From Kiritimatiellia bacterium (GTDB taxonomy: Bacteria > Verrucomicrobiota > Kiritimatiellia > CAIQIC01 > Lenti-01): a stretch of 36,290 nucleotides of DNA. The stretch covers positions 1 through 36,290 of the forward strand of contig JAFXQI010000011.1 of the NCBI GenBank assembly GCA_017527155.1, in the 5' to 3' direction. The notes below the pieces were generated by a model. The model did not search any database, was not told the DNA's origin, and was given only the letters and a program-made list of their open reading frames with translations. This document shows positions 12,201 through 17,905 of the stretch, in pieces (position 1 is the stretch's first letter; each line of letters opens with the position of its first letter). A program made the translations under genes and the position numbers.

Positions 12201-13465
12201 CGGGAGAAGGGGAGTACGGGCGGTTCGTCCTGACGCACACGTCGCGGGATGCGTCCGGGACGGAGCTGGGACGGCTGGAGGCGGCGTTTGTCCGGGAATC
12301 GCCGGTGGCCACGCACCAGCGCGTGACGTTCGACGCGAACGGGGGGACGTGCGGGACGGCGGAAGAGACGTACGTGGTGGGGGAGGCGTACGGGGCACTG
12401 CCGACGCCGCAGTGGTCGGGTCATGCTTGGCTGGGTTGGTTCACGAAGAAGGAAGGGGGAGAGAGGGTCACGGAGGAGAGCGTGGTGCCGACCGTGGCGG
12501 AACGCACGTTGTACGCCCGCTGGACGGACCGGCAGACGGTCTTGTTCGACCCCAATGGCGGGAGCTGCAAGAAGGCGTCGGTGGCCTGCCCCATCGAGGG
12601 AACCTACTCGGGGTTCACGACCGCCTCCCGGGCGAACCACAAGTTCCTGGGCTGGTACACCGCCCGCGATGGCGGCAAGCGAGTCAAGAACGGCATGGCC
12701 GTGTCGGGCGGCGCGGAACGGACCCTCTACGCCCACTGGGAGGAACTGACCGAGCAGGTGGTGAAGTTCGACGCCAACGGCGGAACGTGCAAGAAGGCCT
12801 CGGTGACCTGCCTCTTCGGCGGAACCTACTCGGGGTTCACGACCGCCACTTGGGCGGGCCACTCGTTCCAGGGGTGGTACGACGACCCCGAAGGCGGAAA
12901 GCGCGTCAAGAACGGCATGGCCGTGACGGGCGGCGCGGAACGGACCCTCTACGCCCACTGGGAGGAACTGACCGAGCAGGTCGTGTGGTTCGACGCCAAC
13001 GGCGGGACGTGCAAGAAGGAGTCGGTGACGTGTCGATTCGGCGAGACCTACTCCGGGTTCACGACGGCCACTTGGGCGGGCCACTCGTTCCAGGGGTGGT
13101 ACGACGACCCCGAAGGCGGAAAGCGGGTCAAGAACGGCATGGCCGTGACGGGCGGCGCGGAGCGAATCTTGTACGCGCACTGGAAAGAGGCGGCCTCCGT
13201 CCTGTCCATCACGGGCTTCTCGCGCTCGCCCCGCCCCGTTTCCTCCGCCCGCGACGCCCAGGCGTCCGCAACGGAATACACGCTCCGTGCCGAAACCAGC
13301 GCCGGTGTCTCCTACGAAATCCAGTGGACTCCCGCCCTGGACGGCGGCTGGACGGTTGTGAAGCGCTGGACCGCCCCCGCCGAGGGCGAAACCGCCGTGC
13401 CGGTCGTCCTCCCCGCCGACTCGCCCGCCGGCTTCTTCCGTCTGGTCGAAACGGACACGGAATAG
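206..13465 (+). CDS. Giant secreted modular surface protein (BspA-type LRR, InlB_B, Calx-beta, CARDB, FGE-like domains)
   Basis: This 4,419-residue protein is probably an adhesin or surface-binding protein. ATG 206 has GGAGG seven bases upstream, and residues 1-29 look like a signal peptide. Approximate order: BspA-type leucine-rich repeats (75-455); an Ig-like module interrupted by a nidogen-like segment (479-752); a second LRR block (765-988); two InlB-type repeats (992-1138); four Calx-beta repeats (1140-1558); CARDB (1561-1680); NEW3-like segments; a carboxypeptidase-regulatory-like domain (about 1997-2090); a Gly/Asn linker (about 2195-2249); a unique Cys-containing region (about 2250-2675); a segment with LDYFVQRDVYGDDPF, typical of large bacterial extracellular proteins; three Ig-like modules (3112-3512); an FGE/SUMF1-like domain (3666-3922); four InlB-type repeats (4039-4329); and a tail ending FFRLVETDTE. 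No LPXTG motif or C-terminal membrane helix is visible, so the mode of attachment is unknown. Domain names are from motif reading; the exact function is unknown. Confidence 0.93.
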   Translation: MDIRIAKKCLEMLAAGAVLLGTVAERVYGLEWQYVVSDGKASVEGSWDEWYDDYSPAIPSSTSGAISVPSRLGGYPVDNIGEYAFSWCDRLTEVTIPNGVTNIGDCAFEYCTGLTNLTIPSGVKSIGYLAFDNCTGLTEITIPGNVENIGTYAFSCCGGLTSVILSNGVLSIGHRAFDYCDALTSVIIPDSVTNIGAGVFAGCLRLETIGVADGNTRYTSEDGVLFTTDKSLLVGFPGGRIGAYEIPGSVTSIWDSAFSGCINLSAVAIPGSVTSIGSYAFSGCSGLTEVTLPGSVTNIGSSAFSGCRGLTEVTIPESVTSIGSSAFSGCSGLTEVAIPGSVTSIGRYAFGGCSGLTEVTIPGSVTSIESAVFSGCKGLTEVMIPDSVVDIGSDAFSGCSTLTNVTIPDSVTNIGGYAFQNCGRLTAVVIPDSVAGIGTGAFAGCGGLASLEVPAAWWGTPKVLNAQVPAACTVTYRGIGPLVVATEVLPTGVLGVAYEAVLAASGGVAPYAWNVPGGNGTGDYRENERTTTFAQTGLARGWQADDECWDLALPFAFPYFGNTYTNAKINSNGTISFGPDDFSYNSRWEWDEYEGEDYWDIFPLNPVIAVLWKDLKTTGGNIYVECGEDAVTVRWAGSYYSSGDVNFSATLKADGTIVLSYGPGNAAGGTIGISAGDGKTVLYSSRSDNGDMANAPDIVFAMPQALPSGMELTSAGVLRGTPQKTGEFSFTAALTDAAGVKVEKELTLVVGETAMEGPREETVDGMTWRYVVTNGTAMVTGGPTNGPISIPAVLGGVPVTGIGDETFQGCGGLTAVEIPGSVTNIGWGAFRNCGGLEEVEIPDGVEEIGGGAFQGCEGVVSVSMGTGVRDIFEYAFAGCGALSGFDVAEGNGAFADVDGVLFSKDLKILVSYPGGKTGEYAVPEGVECIVSGAFYGCTELTRVELPDSVESVGMDAFMGCTFTLVVPGDWEGTSMLSDACAEGCEIVYRRVTEQRTVFHGNGGDPEEQVRTNAVGEAYGEMPTATWAGHAVFAGWWTEAAGGEQVTSNSTVTAEAERELWAQWNTKQVTTFKGNGGTPATQRTTNTIGAAYGWFPEVERDGWEFAGWWTKTNGGSRIRATNTVTTAAKRTLYARWTEIPKTLALELASDRVAEGAPGVRCLVRRTGPLASALEVAVASSRPGDVAVPETVTIPAGAKVGAFTAVPTDNDALDGERTAVLSVSAAGYEGADAELTVVDDEVPGLTLEADAASVREGGTLQVLVSRDLAGSEALTVNLAGLPASRLQGPSTVVIAAGERSALFEVSVPDDDVAQAETAYTLRASAAGHRPAALEFMVLDDDVPGVRLELYPESVSEGAGPNAVYATLTRTDTTNRLGQAIKVQLAASPSGAVVVPNTVTIPAYTLSVRFGITPVDNGTVDGEREVEITGQIAIASCGCGGQPSSGEAIRAVLTVVDNDVPALTLKAEPATMKEGLEEAGWLVLGHNSALESDLTVALSFDTAGEISIPATAVIPAGETVVRVPVRTLDDGAEDGAKLVSMYAEDPSGAFAGASTWLQVSDQNLPDLAVASVDAPASVVAKKAFTVRFAVTNSGFAACGRAVPYAVHVLRSQGAALGTNTLATTGTLPVGDGLVVGGTLSATVDVAAPELPGDVWVAVVLDPEGTVSELDNANNTGWSGAVGVAAAWTAAVAADAETVLPGGRIALAGTATLAEGGPAAGVDVDVYLLRDGMRRTLKAVTGEDGSFAADWEPSDGEAGHYGVGACYPGAGSAAVQDEFDVLGMRRIGSEPVTWDIALGDEAARTLTLRNASGTALTGLAAEFEGVPAECGLSWELPETLAGNGSVALKITATATGLTEGWEYAKFLVRVVSAEGAALEIPLYFHSQTQQAHLRAMPGSVATTMAVGHERYIDVTVANDGKGDSGTVTAAVPDVPWLKIAAGARADNLAPGESMTVTLLLCPEAEDGLALNAPLRGGTLAVNCENGRGCTVALEFTPVSEATGSVVVDVVDNNTYYLESAPHLAGATVKVNNPYTGAVVARGTTDADGTWRADGLSEGRYQLWVTAPKHETFAGELVVEPGRTARKTVFLQYQLVSVTWEVVPVDIEDSYQVKLVLEYETSVPAPVVKVTVPEELPVLAEGESWAFNIVAENVGLITAERVRVTMPSIPGHQFKLAKNDFSLAAKSAVEIPAIYRRTASGGTSGGEEGSGAGDGSGNSGGDGNGGGGNGGGGNGGGGGNGGGGGSEEGKDTVSEEEGEPPIDECWAWVHSSWEYICGPEKGREDYRVRIKYGPCEDKYIHRVIDDSFHQSTNRWAGWPGPSRTGDSGGGGTGGFGEPGLRLTEVNNGPCDPCVASILQAMQRAFEEGNWELYKMLREMLYAQIPFSACVDLVVNGTMTISPNIRDAVERASTRPELAWLLREHFESYGERRTPIHGIISGLSDGLSCGADVGAAVVAAGSAGTLSLPAFMTSNQAKRFIKGLEEFAKRFSTLWDTYQDAEELYDEVVSGGLDSDDELQAAVLTSCDAPVSRTARRDVRDMTVVCRYYDYAEDLVGNVGGNLWTNGYTLNQIIAVVTNGFASAAKSEDGFADEEEVAAGGDCGGVDDAHLRQWVREWNEAVAKFLAGEDEGTDAISISSMYYDIGRMQAGIEWVHGRGYTDMVDLLDHVLTDMRAIVDGTGKEVCASVTMELSQTVAMTREAFDGTLTMYNGNEETALTDLRFEPSILDEDGNECRDLFVAFANGTGGAMSGADVLEGGMTVAAGGTGSAVVRFVPERGAAPEEAKLYRFGGTVTYTDPFSGEAARIELTPVALTVNPSPYLHLDYFVQRDVYGDDPFTADAVEASLPAELAVLVRNTGAGEARNVTIDSVQPETVLNEKGLAVAFRLSDYSLDAMALNGATGHLGLEQVSLGNIPGGESRVAQWWLTASLQGHFTGMRATVVPVNSWNTPDTALVDPDAKVHMLVRSIVADGDGLPDFLTSEEPDLYGLADTIWTSAGDVLDVAPAGNVAVSGALAGGTVTVRMTATRGGWTYGWKAVPGAEQYEIAQVVRGDGSEVPLRNAWITDRVFRDGGDPKWETRLHIVDDCAQGEQTYTVALVAKAGDGPEVVSFGGVEAGMVLAASPNAVTVEFSADVDGATFGTEDLVLWYQGATVGDLSGLFISGAGKNWTISGVGNVCSADGRYELVVQTAGIVGVDGALGRNGRIVSWIVCGDTTGPAVLGVERVAGLAGESFRVALSESADVAAVAAGAVTLTRDGAAVALPGGLAWTDDGRGGLVLSGLASVTAADGAYVLTVMGNGLRDAAGNAGSGRASVSWTVDTVPPAAVAGLRIEPDLGESDADGVTCEAEVTVRGTLPADAASVTVLARYGSGAETVLAGPFAPAGAELACAVTLPWSGALELVVRCADAAGNASETEMGVYLDAIPATAAWDAVADGRVCELAVLRFTAPVEAADVTAARLSLLRDGVEVPLGGVEVTARAGGLAFEVTGLGSVCAGTGAYELCFNGEGVRKTSSGVPMGAGSISAGWKYESAKIASVEARQRYPWNGLVDIDYVLAGDDPEADSWVEIAVRDLGTGSLMPAWSLSGEGADGPVKAGTHRMVWDMAADRGNGFTADALSVELTARSGDATYLVVDMGGGAAAASWPMERLSGVPEGGWTDEYKTDKLVLRWIDAGTFTMGSPTNEPGRNLDEVQHEVTLTEGFWMGVFEVTQRQWELATGSNPAYYVGAARPVERVSYDMIRGNGAGAGWPASAAVDAGSFLGVLRAKTGLAFDLPTDAQWEYACRAGSLGTLNSDKEITVTEEASPAVAEVARYRFNNGLSAESDGRGGYGTAHTAVGSYQPNAWGLFDMHGNVAEWCLDWYDGIPTAGAVTNPVGAASGTNRVYRSGHWDGLPRYVRSADRGLRAPDSAETALGLRLAANGENAAGGMSEGAVSESFRADTRVGEGKVLSPAETEWATWDTAWEGAASVEVALTRPDGSTERLGGASSSWGAGRGSAEWIAGEGEYGRFVLTHTSRDASGTELGRLEAAFVRESPVATHQRVTFDANGGTCGTAEETYVVGEAYGALPTPQWSGHAWLGWFTKKEGGERVTEESVVPTVAERTLYARWTDRQTVLFDPNGGSCKKASVACPIEGTYSGFTTASRANHKFLGWYTARDGGKRVKNGMAVSGGAERTLYAHWEELTEQVVKFDANGGTCKKASVTCLFGGTYSGFTTATWAGHSFQGWYDDPEGGKRVKNGMAVTGGAERTLYAHWEELTEQVVWFDANGGTCKKESVTCRFGETYSGFTTATWAGHSFQGWYDDPEGGKRVKNGMAVTGGAERILYAHWKEAASVLSITGFSRSPRPVSSARDAQASATEYTLRAETSAGVSYEIQWTPALDGGWTVVKRWTAPAEGETAVPVVLPADSPAGFFRLVETDTE
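1010..1354 (+). repeat. Five tandem 69-bp units coding 23-residue leucine-rich repeats
   Basis: Units start at 1010, 1079, 1148, 1217 and 1286 and are nearly identical as DNA. The encoded pattern is IPGSVTSIGSYAFSGCSGL followed by TEVT, with small changes. The flanking LRR units (430-1009 and 1355-1570) follow the same 23-residue period but have diverged. The central block therefore looks recently duplicated or homogenised. Confidence 0.9.
6858..6925 (+). repeat. GGA-rich low-complexity tract coding an Asn-Gly linker
   Basis: Runs of GGAGGAGGAGGAAAC-like units encode repeated Asn-Gly4 and Asn-Gly5 blocks. This forms a flexible spacer between the regulatory-like beta domains upstream and the unique Cys-containing region downstream. 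Slippage in this tract would change linker length in frame when whole codons are gained or lost. Confidence 0.85.
12527..13192 (+). repeat. Three tandem 222-bp units coding InlB-type (Listeria-Bacteroides) repeats
   Basis: Units at 12527-12748, 12749-12970 and 12971-13192 each encode 74 residues. The typical features are FDANGG near the start, GW(Y) in the middle and the closing LYAHW. The last two units are almost identical as DNA, the first is more diverged, and a fourth, different copy lies just upstream (about 12320-12526). The high identity points to recent duplication. Confidence 0.9.
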
Positions 13466-13510
13466 TACACAGTCCGGCTCAAACCGTCGCTTTTGCGAGG
13501 CGCCCGGGAA

Positions 13511-13530
13511 GGCCCGGCTCCGTCCGGGCC
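13511..13530. terminator. GC hairpin between convergent genes, possible terminator
   Basis: GGCCCGG (13511-13517) and CCGGGCC (13524-13530) form a perfect 7-bp stem with loop CTCCGT. It lies in the 222-base gap between the giant + strand gene (ends 13465) and the - strand gspM-like gene (ends 13688). It has no T-tract on either strand, so it would work only as a factor-assisted terminator or as an mRNA 3'-end block. I see nothing else in this gap. Confidence 0.4.
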
Positions 13531-13687
13531 GTGTCCGTGGAATTCGCCAGGAGCGATGCCGGAACGACTTTTCCGCACGGGCTCGACGGAGCGCGGCCCG
13601 CCCGGACAGACCCGGAAGATGAAGCGGTACGCTGCATGCTTGTCTTCCAGGCTGTGTCCTGATGCTTTCGCGTCCGACAGGCCCCTT

Positions 13688-14170
13688 CTATGGTTTTTCG
13701 AGGGACTCGAAGAGGAGGACGGCGTCGCCGGTGGCGGGGGTGGAGGAAGGGCGGAGGTCGGCTTCGACCAGGCGCCAGGGGGGACGCTGGCGGGCGGCTT
13801 CGTCGCAGAAGGCGGGGAGGTCGGCGTAGGGGATGGCGGTGAGGGTCAGGAGGGTTTCGCGGCGCTGCCAGCCGTCGGCGAGGGGCACGGCGGTGCGCGG
13901 GGCGGCGGTGGCGGCACCGTCGGGGAAGCGTCCGGCGGCCAGACGATCGAGCGGCGGCGGGGTGCGGGCGCCGGAGGCTTCGAGGGCATCGATCCAAGCG
14001 CGGTCGGGGGCACGGGTCGCGGCGAGGCGGTGGAGGGCGCGGATGGCGTCCGTCTTGCGGTCGAGGCGCGCGCGGCGGCGTGGCGCGGAAAGCGCGGTGT
14101 CGAGCGTCCATGCGAGCGCGGCGACGGCCAAGGCGAGGGCCAGCCAGCGGAGGAGGCGGTCAGAGTCCAT
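13688..14170 (-). CDS. GspM-like inner-membrane component of a type II secretion-type system
   Basis: The protein has 160 residues. One N-terminal membrane helix (about residues 7-27, LRWLALALAVAALAWTL) is followed by a charged, probably helical segment and a C-terminal part (about 105-158) with the alternating pattern of the small ferredoxin-like fold of GspM and PilO proteins. Its start overlaps the end of the gspL-like gene by 11 bases, which implies translational coupling. In type II systems GspM pairs with GspL in the inner membrane and helps connect the ATPase to the pseudopilus. Sequence conservation in this family is low, so the call rests mainly on size, topology and position directly after gspL. 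It is the last gene of the - strand run. Confidence 0.65.
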   Translation of the reverse strand: MDSDRLLRWLALALAVAALAWTLDTALSAPRRRARLDRKTDAIRALHRLAATRAPDRAWIDALEASGARTPPPLDRLAAGRFPDGAATAAPRTAVPLADGWQRRETLLTLTAIPYADLPAFCDEAARQRPPWRLVEADLRPSSTPATGDAVLLFESLEKP

Positions 14171-15476
14171 CGGGCCACTCTCCTTTCAGGCGGAAGGTGA
14201 CGCGTCCGGCATCGGGGGAAGGCTGGACGGTGGCGTTCGGGGTCCACCCGGTCAGGTTTTCGACGGCGCGCGCAGAGGGGGCGTCGCCCGCGATGTCGAG
14301 TCCGGCCGGCGACCAGGTGACGCGGGAGAATCGGACATCGCGCCCGGCGAGTTCCCGGAGGACGGCGAGGGCGTACGGGGCGCGCGGGTCTGCCGTGCGG
14401 GCGGCGTGCACGGCATCCCAGGCGGAGGCGTCGGCGGCAAGAGCGCGTTCGGCCATGAGGACTTCCTGGCCGGGCACGAGGGGGGCGTCGGTGAGGGCGG
14501 CGGCGGCTTCGGAGAGCTGGGCCTGCAGGCGGGCGTCCTCGGCGCGGAAGCGGCAGCGGACGGCGGCGTTGAGGGCCAGCACGAGAATCGACGCGGCGGC
14601 GGCGACGGCCCAGACGGCGCGAAGGCGGCGTTGTCTGCGGCGCACGATGGCGGGCGGAAGGCGGTCGGGCGGGAGGAGAGCGGCGCATTGGCCGTCGGCG
14701 GCGCGCCGGGCGAGGGCGCGCGCGAGGAAGGTGGCCGGATCGCGGTGGGTTTCGTGGCGAAGGCCGGGCTCGCCGGAGAGGGCATCGCGAAGGGCGGCGG
14801 CATCGGCGGAACCGCTCCACCAGACGTCTGTCGGGGCGTCTCCGGAGGAGGAGGCGATCTGGCGGAAACGGGCGCGCCATTGGGCCGCGGGGAGCGCGGC
14901 GGGAGCGGAGCGCAGGACGTGCACGGTCCCGAGTTCGCGACCGCGTCCGCGCAGGACGGTCACGTGGTCGCCGGCGGCGTGGACAAGCAGGCGGATGCGG
15001 TCTGCACCGGACGGCGGGGCGTCGCGCAGGTGTTCGTTCCACAGGGCGAGGGCTTCGGCGTCGCAGAAGGCGGGCACGGCACCGGCTTCCGCGGCATCGT
15101 CGAGGAACGCGTCGAGATCGGCGCGGCGCACGGAGCAGGCGAGGGCGCGGGCTTTCCCGGCGGCGGGAGGCAGGGGAGCGTAGTCGCACCGCGCGGCTTC
15201 GACGGGGAACGGCAGGTCCATGTCGAGCAGCGACGCCCACACGCGGGCCGCCTTCCGAGCGGAGGCGAAGGGAGCCTCCAGTTGCCGCACCACCGTCGCG
15301 CGCGCCGGGGCGGCGATGGCCAGCGCGGCCGTGCCCTTGGCGAGTTCGCGTCGGATGGCTTCGTCGGGCGGCCACGCGACGGCCTTGGCGGTACCGCGCG
15401 CCGGCTCGCGCCAGCAGACGGGCGGCGAGGCCGAGAGGTCCAGTCCGTATGCCACGGGATAGCGGTCCGCGCTCAT
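14160..15476 (-). CDS. GspL-like (actin-fold cytoplasmic domain plus membrane helix) secretion platform protein
   Basis: The protein has 438 residues. The cytoplasmic part (about 1-285) begins VAYGLDLS and contains LLDMDLPFPVEAA, close to the pattern of GspL and related PilM-type actin-like proteins. One membrane helix follows (about 288-307, VWAVAAAASILVLALNAAV), then a periplasmic segment with a predicted coil and a final ferredoxin-like part (about 385-435). GspL recruits the secretion ATPase GspE and binds GspM. The start at 15476 (MSADRYPV) overlaps the gspK stop by four bases (ATGA). No gspE, gspF, gspD or major pseudopilin gene is present in the window, so this set must work with parts encoded elsewhere. 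Confidence 0.75.
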   Translation of the reverse strand: MSADRYPVAYGLDLSASPPVCWREPARGTAKAVAWPPDEAIRRELAKGTAALAIAAPARATVVRQLEAPFASARKAARVWASLLDMDLPFPVEAARCDYAPLPPAAGKARALACSVRRADLDAFLDDAAEAGAVPAFCDAEALALWNEHLRDAPPSGADRIRLLVHAAGDHVTVLRGRGRELGTVHVLRSAPAALPAAQWRARFRQIASSSGDAPTDVWWSGSADAAALRDALSGEPGLRHETHRDPATFLARALARRAADGQCAALLPPDRLPPAIVRRRQRRLRAVWAVAAAASILVLALNAAVRCRFRAEDARLQAQLSEAAAALTDAPLVPGQEVLMAERALAADASAWDAVHAARTADPRAPYALAVLRELAGRDVRFSRVTWSPAGLDIAGDAPSARAVENLTGWTPNATVQPSPDAGRVTFRLKGEWPDGL

Positions 15477-16480
15477 GCGCCGCCTCCCGATTCGATCCAT
15501 TGCAGGATGCGCACGCCGCCGTCCGTGCCGCGCTCGACCCACGCGGTCACCGTCGCCGATGCACCGGGCAGCGCGGCCTGGACCGTGATGCGGAAATACG
15601 GGCTCGCGACGGCGGTCCAGGGCTCGAGCTCCTCCACCGCGGACGGGTCCACTGCCGCGAGCATCGCGGCGGATTCCAGCGGTTGCACGGCGCGGAGGGC
15701 GAGCAGGGCGCTGACGGCCGATTCGCGTTCGGGACCGAAGACGCCCATCAGCACCGCGCGGGAGGCGGTGTTGAGGTTGACGGGCAGCGGCGCGGCGCGC
15801 GTGGCGCCGACGGCGGCCGGCACGAGCGCGCAGGAGGCGGCGAGGTCGCCGTCTGTCCAGCCGCCGGCGCGCGGTGCGGCGCCGCGGCGGGGCAGGAAGA
15901 GGTCGGGCGGGAAATCGTGCACGTCGAGCAGTTCGTCGGGCGCCCGGAGGGGGCGGTCCGGCGGGGAGAAGGGGCGGTCGGCGAAGCGGTAGAAGGCGGT
16001 TTCGTAAGGGCCTTCGGAGTCGGCGTCCACGTAGTCCCGGAGGGCGTCGGTGCGCGCGTCGGCGTCGAAACGCCCGCAGGCCGCCATGAGGTCGAGGAGC
16101 ACGGTGCGGGGCGTGCGGGAGAGGTCGTTGGTGGCGGCGAGGTTGTTCCAGTCGAACCAGCGTCCGGCGTCTTCGGTGACGGTGCGGAGGGCGATGCCGT
16201 CTTCGGTGGTCCAGGATCGGGGTTCCGCCCAGGCGTCGGCTTCCGAATCGACGGCGTAGTCGTCGTCCTCGCGGAGCGTCAGCATGGCGAGGCGTACCGC
16301 TTCGGCACCGGCCAGGCGCAGGCGTTCGACCGCCAGGTCGCGTTCCGCGGCGCGCAGGGCGCCCAGCGAACGGGCCTGCATCCAGAACGCCAGCCCGCCC
16401 GCCAGCGCAATCGCCCCCAGCGCCAGGATCAGCGCCATGCCCGAGCGCGACGATTCGGCTTGCGCCGGGCGCGCGGGCAT
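15473..16480 (-). CDS. gspK: GspK-like minor pseudopilin of a type II secretion-type system
   Basis: The protein has 335 residues, the usual size for GspK. A short basic leader ends in SRSG before MALILALGAIALAGG, matching a prepilin-peptidase site followed by the hydrophobic pilin helix. As in other GspK proteins, the Glu normally at position +5 of pilins is absent. The large globular domain contains VNLNTASRAVL, the helix-hairpin-helix-like signature of the family. GspK is thought to cap the tip of the pseudopilus together with GspI and GspJ, which are not encoded here. The start codon directly abuts the stop of the upstream small membrane protein (TGAATG), and the 3' end overlaps gspL by four bases, so the genes are almost certainly cotranscribed. 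Confidence 0.85.
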   Translation of the reverse strand: MPARPAQAESSRSGMALILALGAIALAGGLAFWMQARSLGALRAAERDLAVERLRLAGAEAVRLAMLTLREDDDYAVDSEADAWAEPRSWTTEDGIALRTVTEDAGRWFDWNNLAATNDLSRTPRTVLLDLMAACGRFDADARTDALRDYVDADSEGPYETAFYRFADRPFSPPDRPLRAPDELLDVHDFPPDLFLPRRGAAPRAGGWTDGDLAASCALVPAAVGATRAAPLPVNLNTASRAVLMGVFGPERESAVSALLALRAVQPLESAAMLAAVDPSAVEELEPWTAVASPYFRITVQAALPGASATVTAWVERGTDGGVRILQWIESGGGA

Positions 16481-16921
16481 TCAGCCCTCCTTGGACGAAG
16501 GCGCGGCGGCGGCGTCCGCCGCTTCCGCGGCCTGCTGTTCGGCGCGGCGCTTGGCGGCCAGCGCTTCGCGCTCGCGCTGGAGCACTTCGTGCTGGTGCTG
16601 GTGGCGCAGCGCGCGGTTGCGGTCGGAGATGGCCTGGCGGCGCTTCTTTTCCGACCGCGCCCAGAGGTAGCCGAGCAGGAAGACCATGCCGACCATCACG
16701 AACTTCAGCGCCAGCTGGTTGTACGGCGCGCGTTCCGCCTTCAGGACGAACAGCGACATGATCCACACGAACAGCGCCGCCAGCGGGCACATCACGGTAC
16801 CCACTTCCAGCACGTGCCGGATTTGCGCGCGGGTCTTGCTCTTGCTGTGCCGGCGCGACGTATCCGCCTTGAAGCGGCCTTCGCGGATTTCCTGTTTGTG
16901 GTCGTGGTCGTCGGCGGACAT
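16481..16921 (-). CDS. Small two-helix membrane protein with a basic coiled-coil tail, function unknown
   Basis: I do not recognise this 146-residue protein. It has a hydrophilic His/Lys/Arg-rich N-terminus (1-38), two predicted membrane helices (about 40-60 and 70-88), and a charged helical tail (about 90-138) rich in Arg, Glu, Gln and Ala that could form a coiled coil; it ends PSSKEG. Both termini are probably cytoplasmic. A GAGGT motif six bases before ATG 16921 overlaps the galE stop region and supports this start. It sits between galE and gspK with gaps of nine and zero bases, at the place where pseudopilin genes usually precede gspK. A link to the secretion platform is inferred from position only. 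Confidence 0.8.
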   Translation of the reverse strand: MSADDHDHKQEIREGRFKADTSRRHSKSKTRAQIRHVLEVGTVMCPLAALFVWIMSLFVLKAERAPYNQLALKFVMVGMVFLLGYLWARSEKKRRQAISDRNRALRHQHQHEVLQREREALAAKRRAEQQAAEAADAAAAPSSKEG

Positions 16922-16930
16922 GGCGCGACC

Positions 16931-17905
16931 TCAGGCCTTGCGGTATCCGTGCGGATGCGCCTGGTGCCAGGCCCACGCGTCGGAAACCACCGTGCGGATG
17001 TCGGAACGTACCGGCTCCCAGCCGAGGATTTCCTTCGCCTTCGCCGCGCTCGCGACGAGGCAGGCGGGGTCGCCGGGGCGCCGCGGGGACATCTTGACGG
17101 GAATCTCGTGGCCGGTCACTTCGCGGCAGGTGTCGACGATCTGCTTGACGGAGAAGCCGGTGCCGGTGCCGAGGTTGAAAGGACCGGTCACATCCTTCTC
17201 CAGCGCCAGGATGTGCGCGCGGGCGAGGTCGACGATGTGGATGTAGTCGCGGATGCACGACCCGTCGGGCGTCGGGTAGTCGTCGCCGAAAACCGGCACC
17301 GCGTCCGCCTGTCCCAGCGCCACGCGCAGGACGTTCGGGATGATGTGCGTCTCGGGATCGTGGTCCTCGCCGTACTTCGCCGACGCGCCGCACGCGTTGA
17401 AGTAGCGCAGGAAGACCGGCTGGATGCCGCGGCGCTGCTGCTCCCAGCGGAGTGCGGTCTCGAACATCAGCTTGGATTCGCCGTAGGGGTTGGTCGGGCG
17501 CTGCGGGAGCGTCTCGTCCATCGGCATCTTGTCCGGCTGGCCGTAGGTGGCGCAGGTGGAGGAGAAGATGATCTTCTTCACGCCGACCTTGAGCATCGCG
17601 TCCAGCAGGTGCAGGCCGCCCGTGGTGTTGTTGTGGAAGTACATCATCGGGTCCTGCATCGACTCGCCGACCAGCGCGTACGCGGCGAAATGGACCACCG
17701 CGTCCGGCTTGACGGCGCGCATCGCGTCGAGGATGCCCGTCGGTTCGCGCAGGTCGCCGATGACCAGCCGCGCCCGCGGGTCCACCGCCTCGATGTGCCC
17801 GCGCTCCAGATTGTCGAACACCGTGACGTCGTGCCCGCCGTCGCACAGCAGCTCCGTCGTCACGCTCCCGATGTAGCCCGATCCGCCTGTAACAAGTATT
17901 TTCAT
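16931..17905 (-). CDS. galE: UDP-glucose 4-epimerase
   Basis: The protein has 324 residues and is a short-chain dehydrogenase/reductase-type epimerase that interconverts UDP-glucose and UDP-galactose with bound NAD. Visible motifs are the Rossmann glycine motif GGSGYIG (7-13), the SSTCATYG strand (115-122) with the catalytic Ser/Thr, and the catalytic Tyr141 and Lys145 in YGESK. RYFNACGA and the late PRRPGDPA segment are also typical of GalE. Length is normal for the bacterial enzyme. Its start overlaps the stop of the upstream unknown gene by four bases (ATGA). With the ABC exporter genes further upstream it suggests supply of galactose units for surface polysaccharide; it could also serve sugar catabolism. 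Confidence 0.97.
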   Translation of the reverse strand: MKILVTGGSGYIGSVTTELLCDGGHDVTVFDNLERGHIEAVDPRARLVIGDLREPTGILDAMRAVKPDAVVHFAAYALVGESMQDPMMYFHNNTTGGLHLLDAMLKVGVKKIIFSSTCATYGQPDKMPMDETLPQRPTNPYGESKLMFETALRWEQQRRGIQPVFLRYFNACGASAKYGEDHDPETHIIPNVLRVALGQADAVPVFGDDYPTPDGSCIRDYIHIVDLARAHILALEKDVTGPFNLGTGTGFSVKQIVDTCREVTGHEIPVKMSPRRPGDPACLVASAAKAKEILGWEPVRSDIRTVVSDAWAWHQAHPHGYRKA

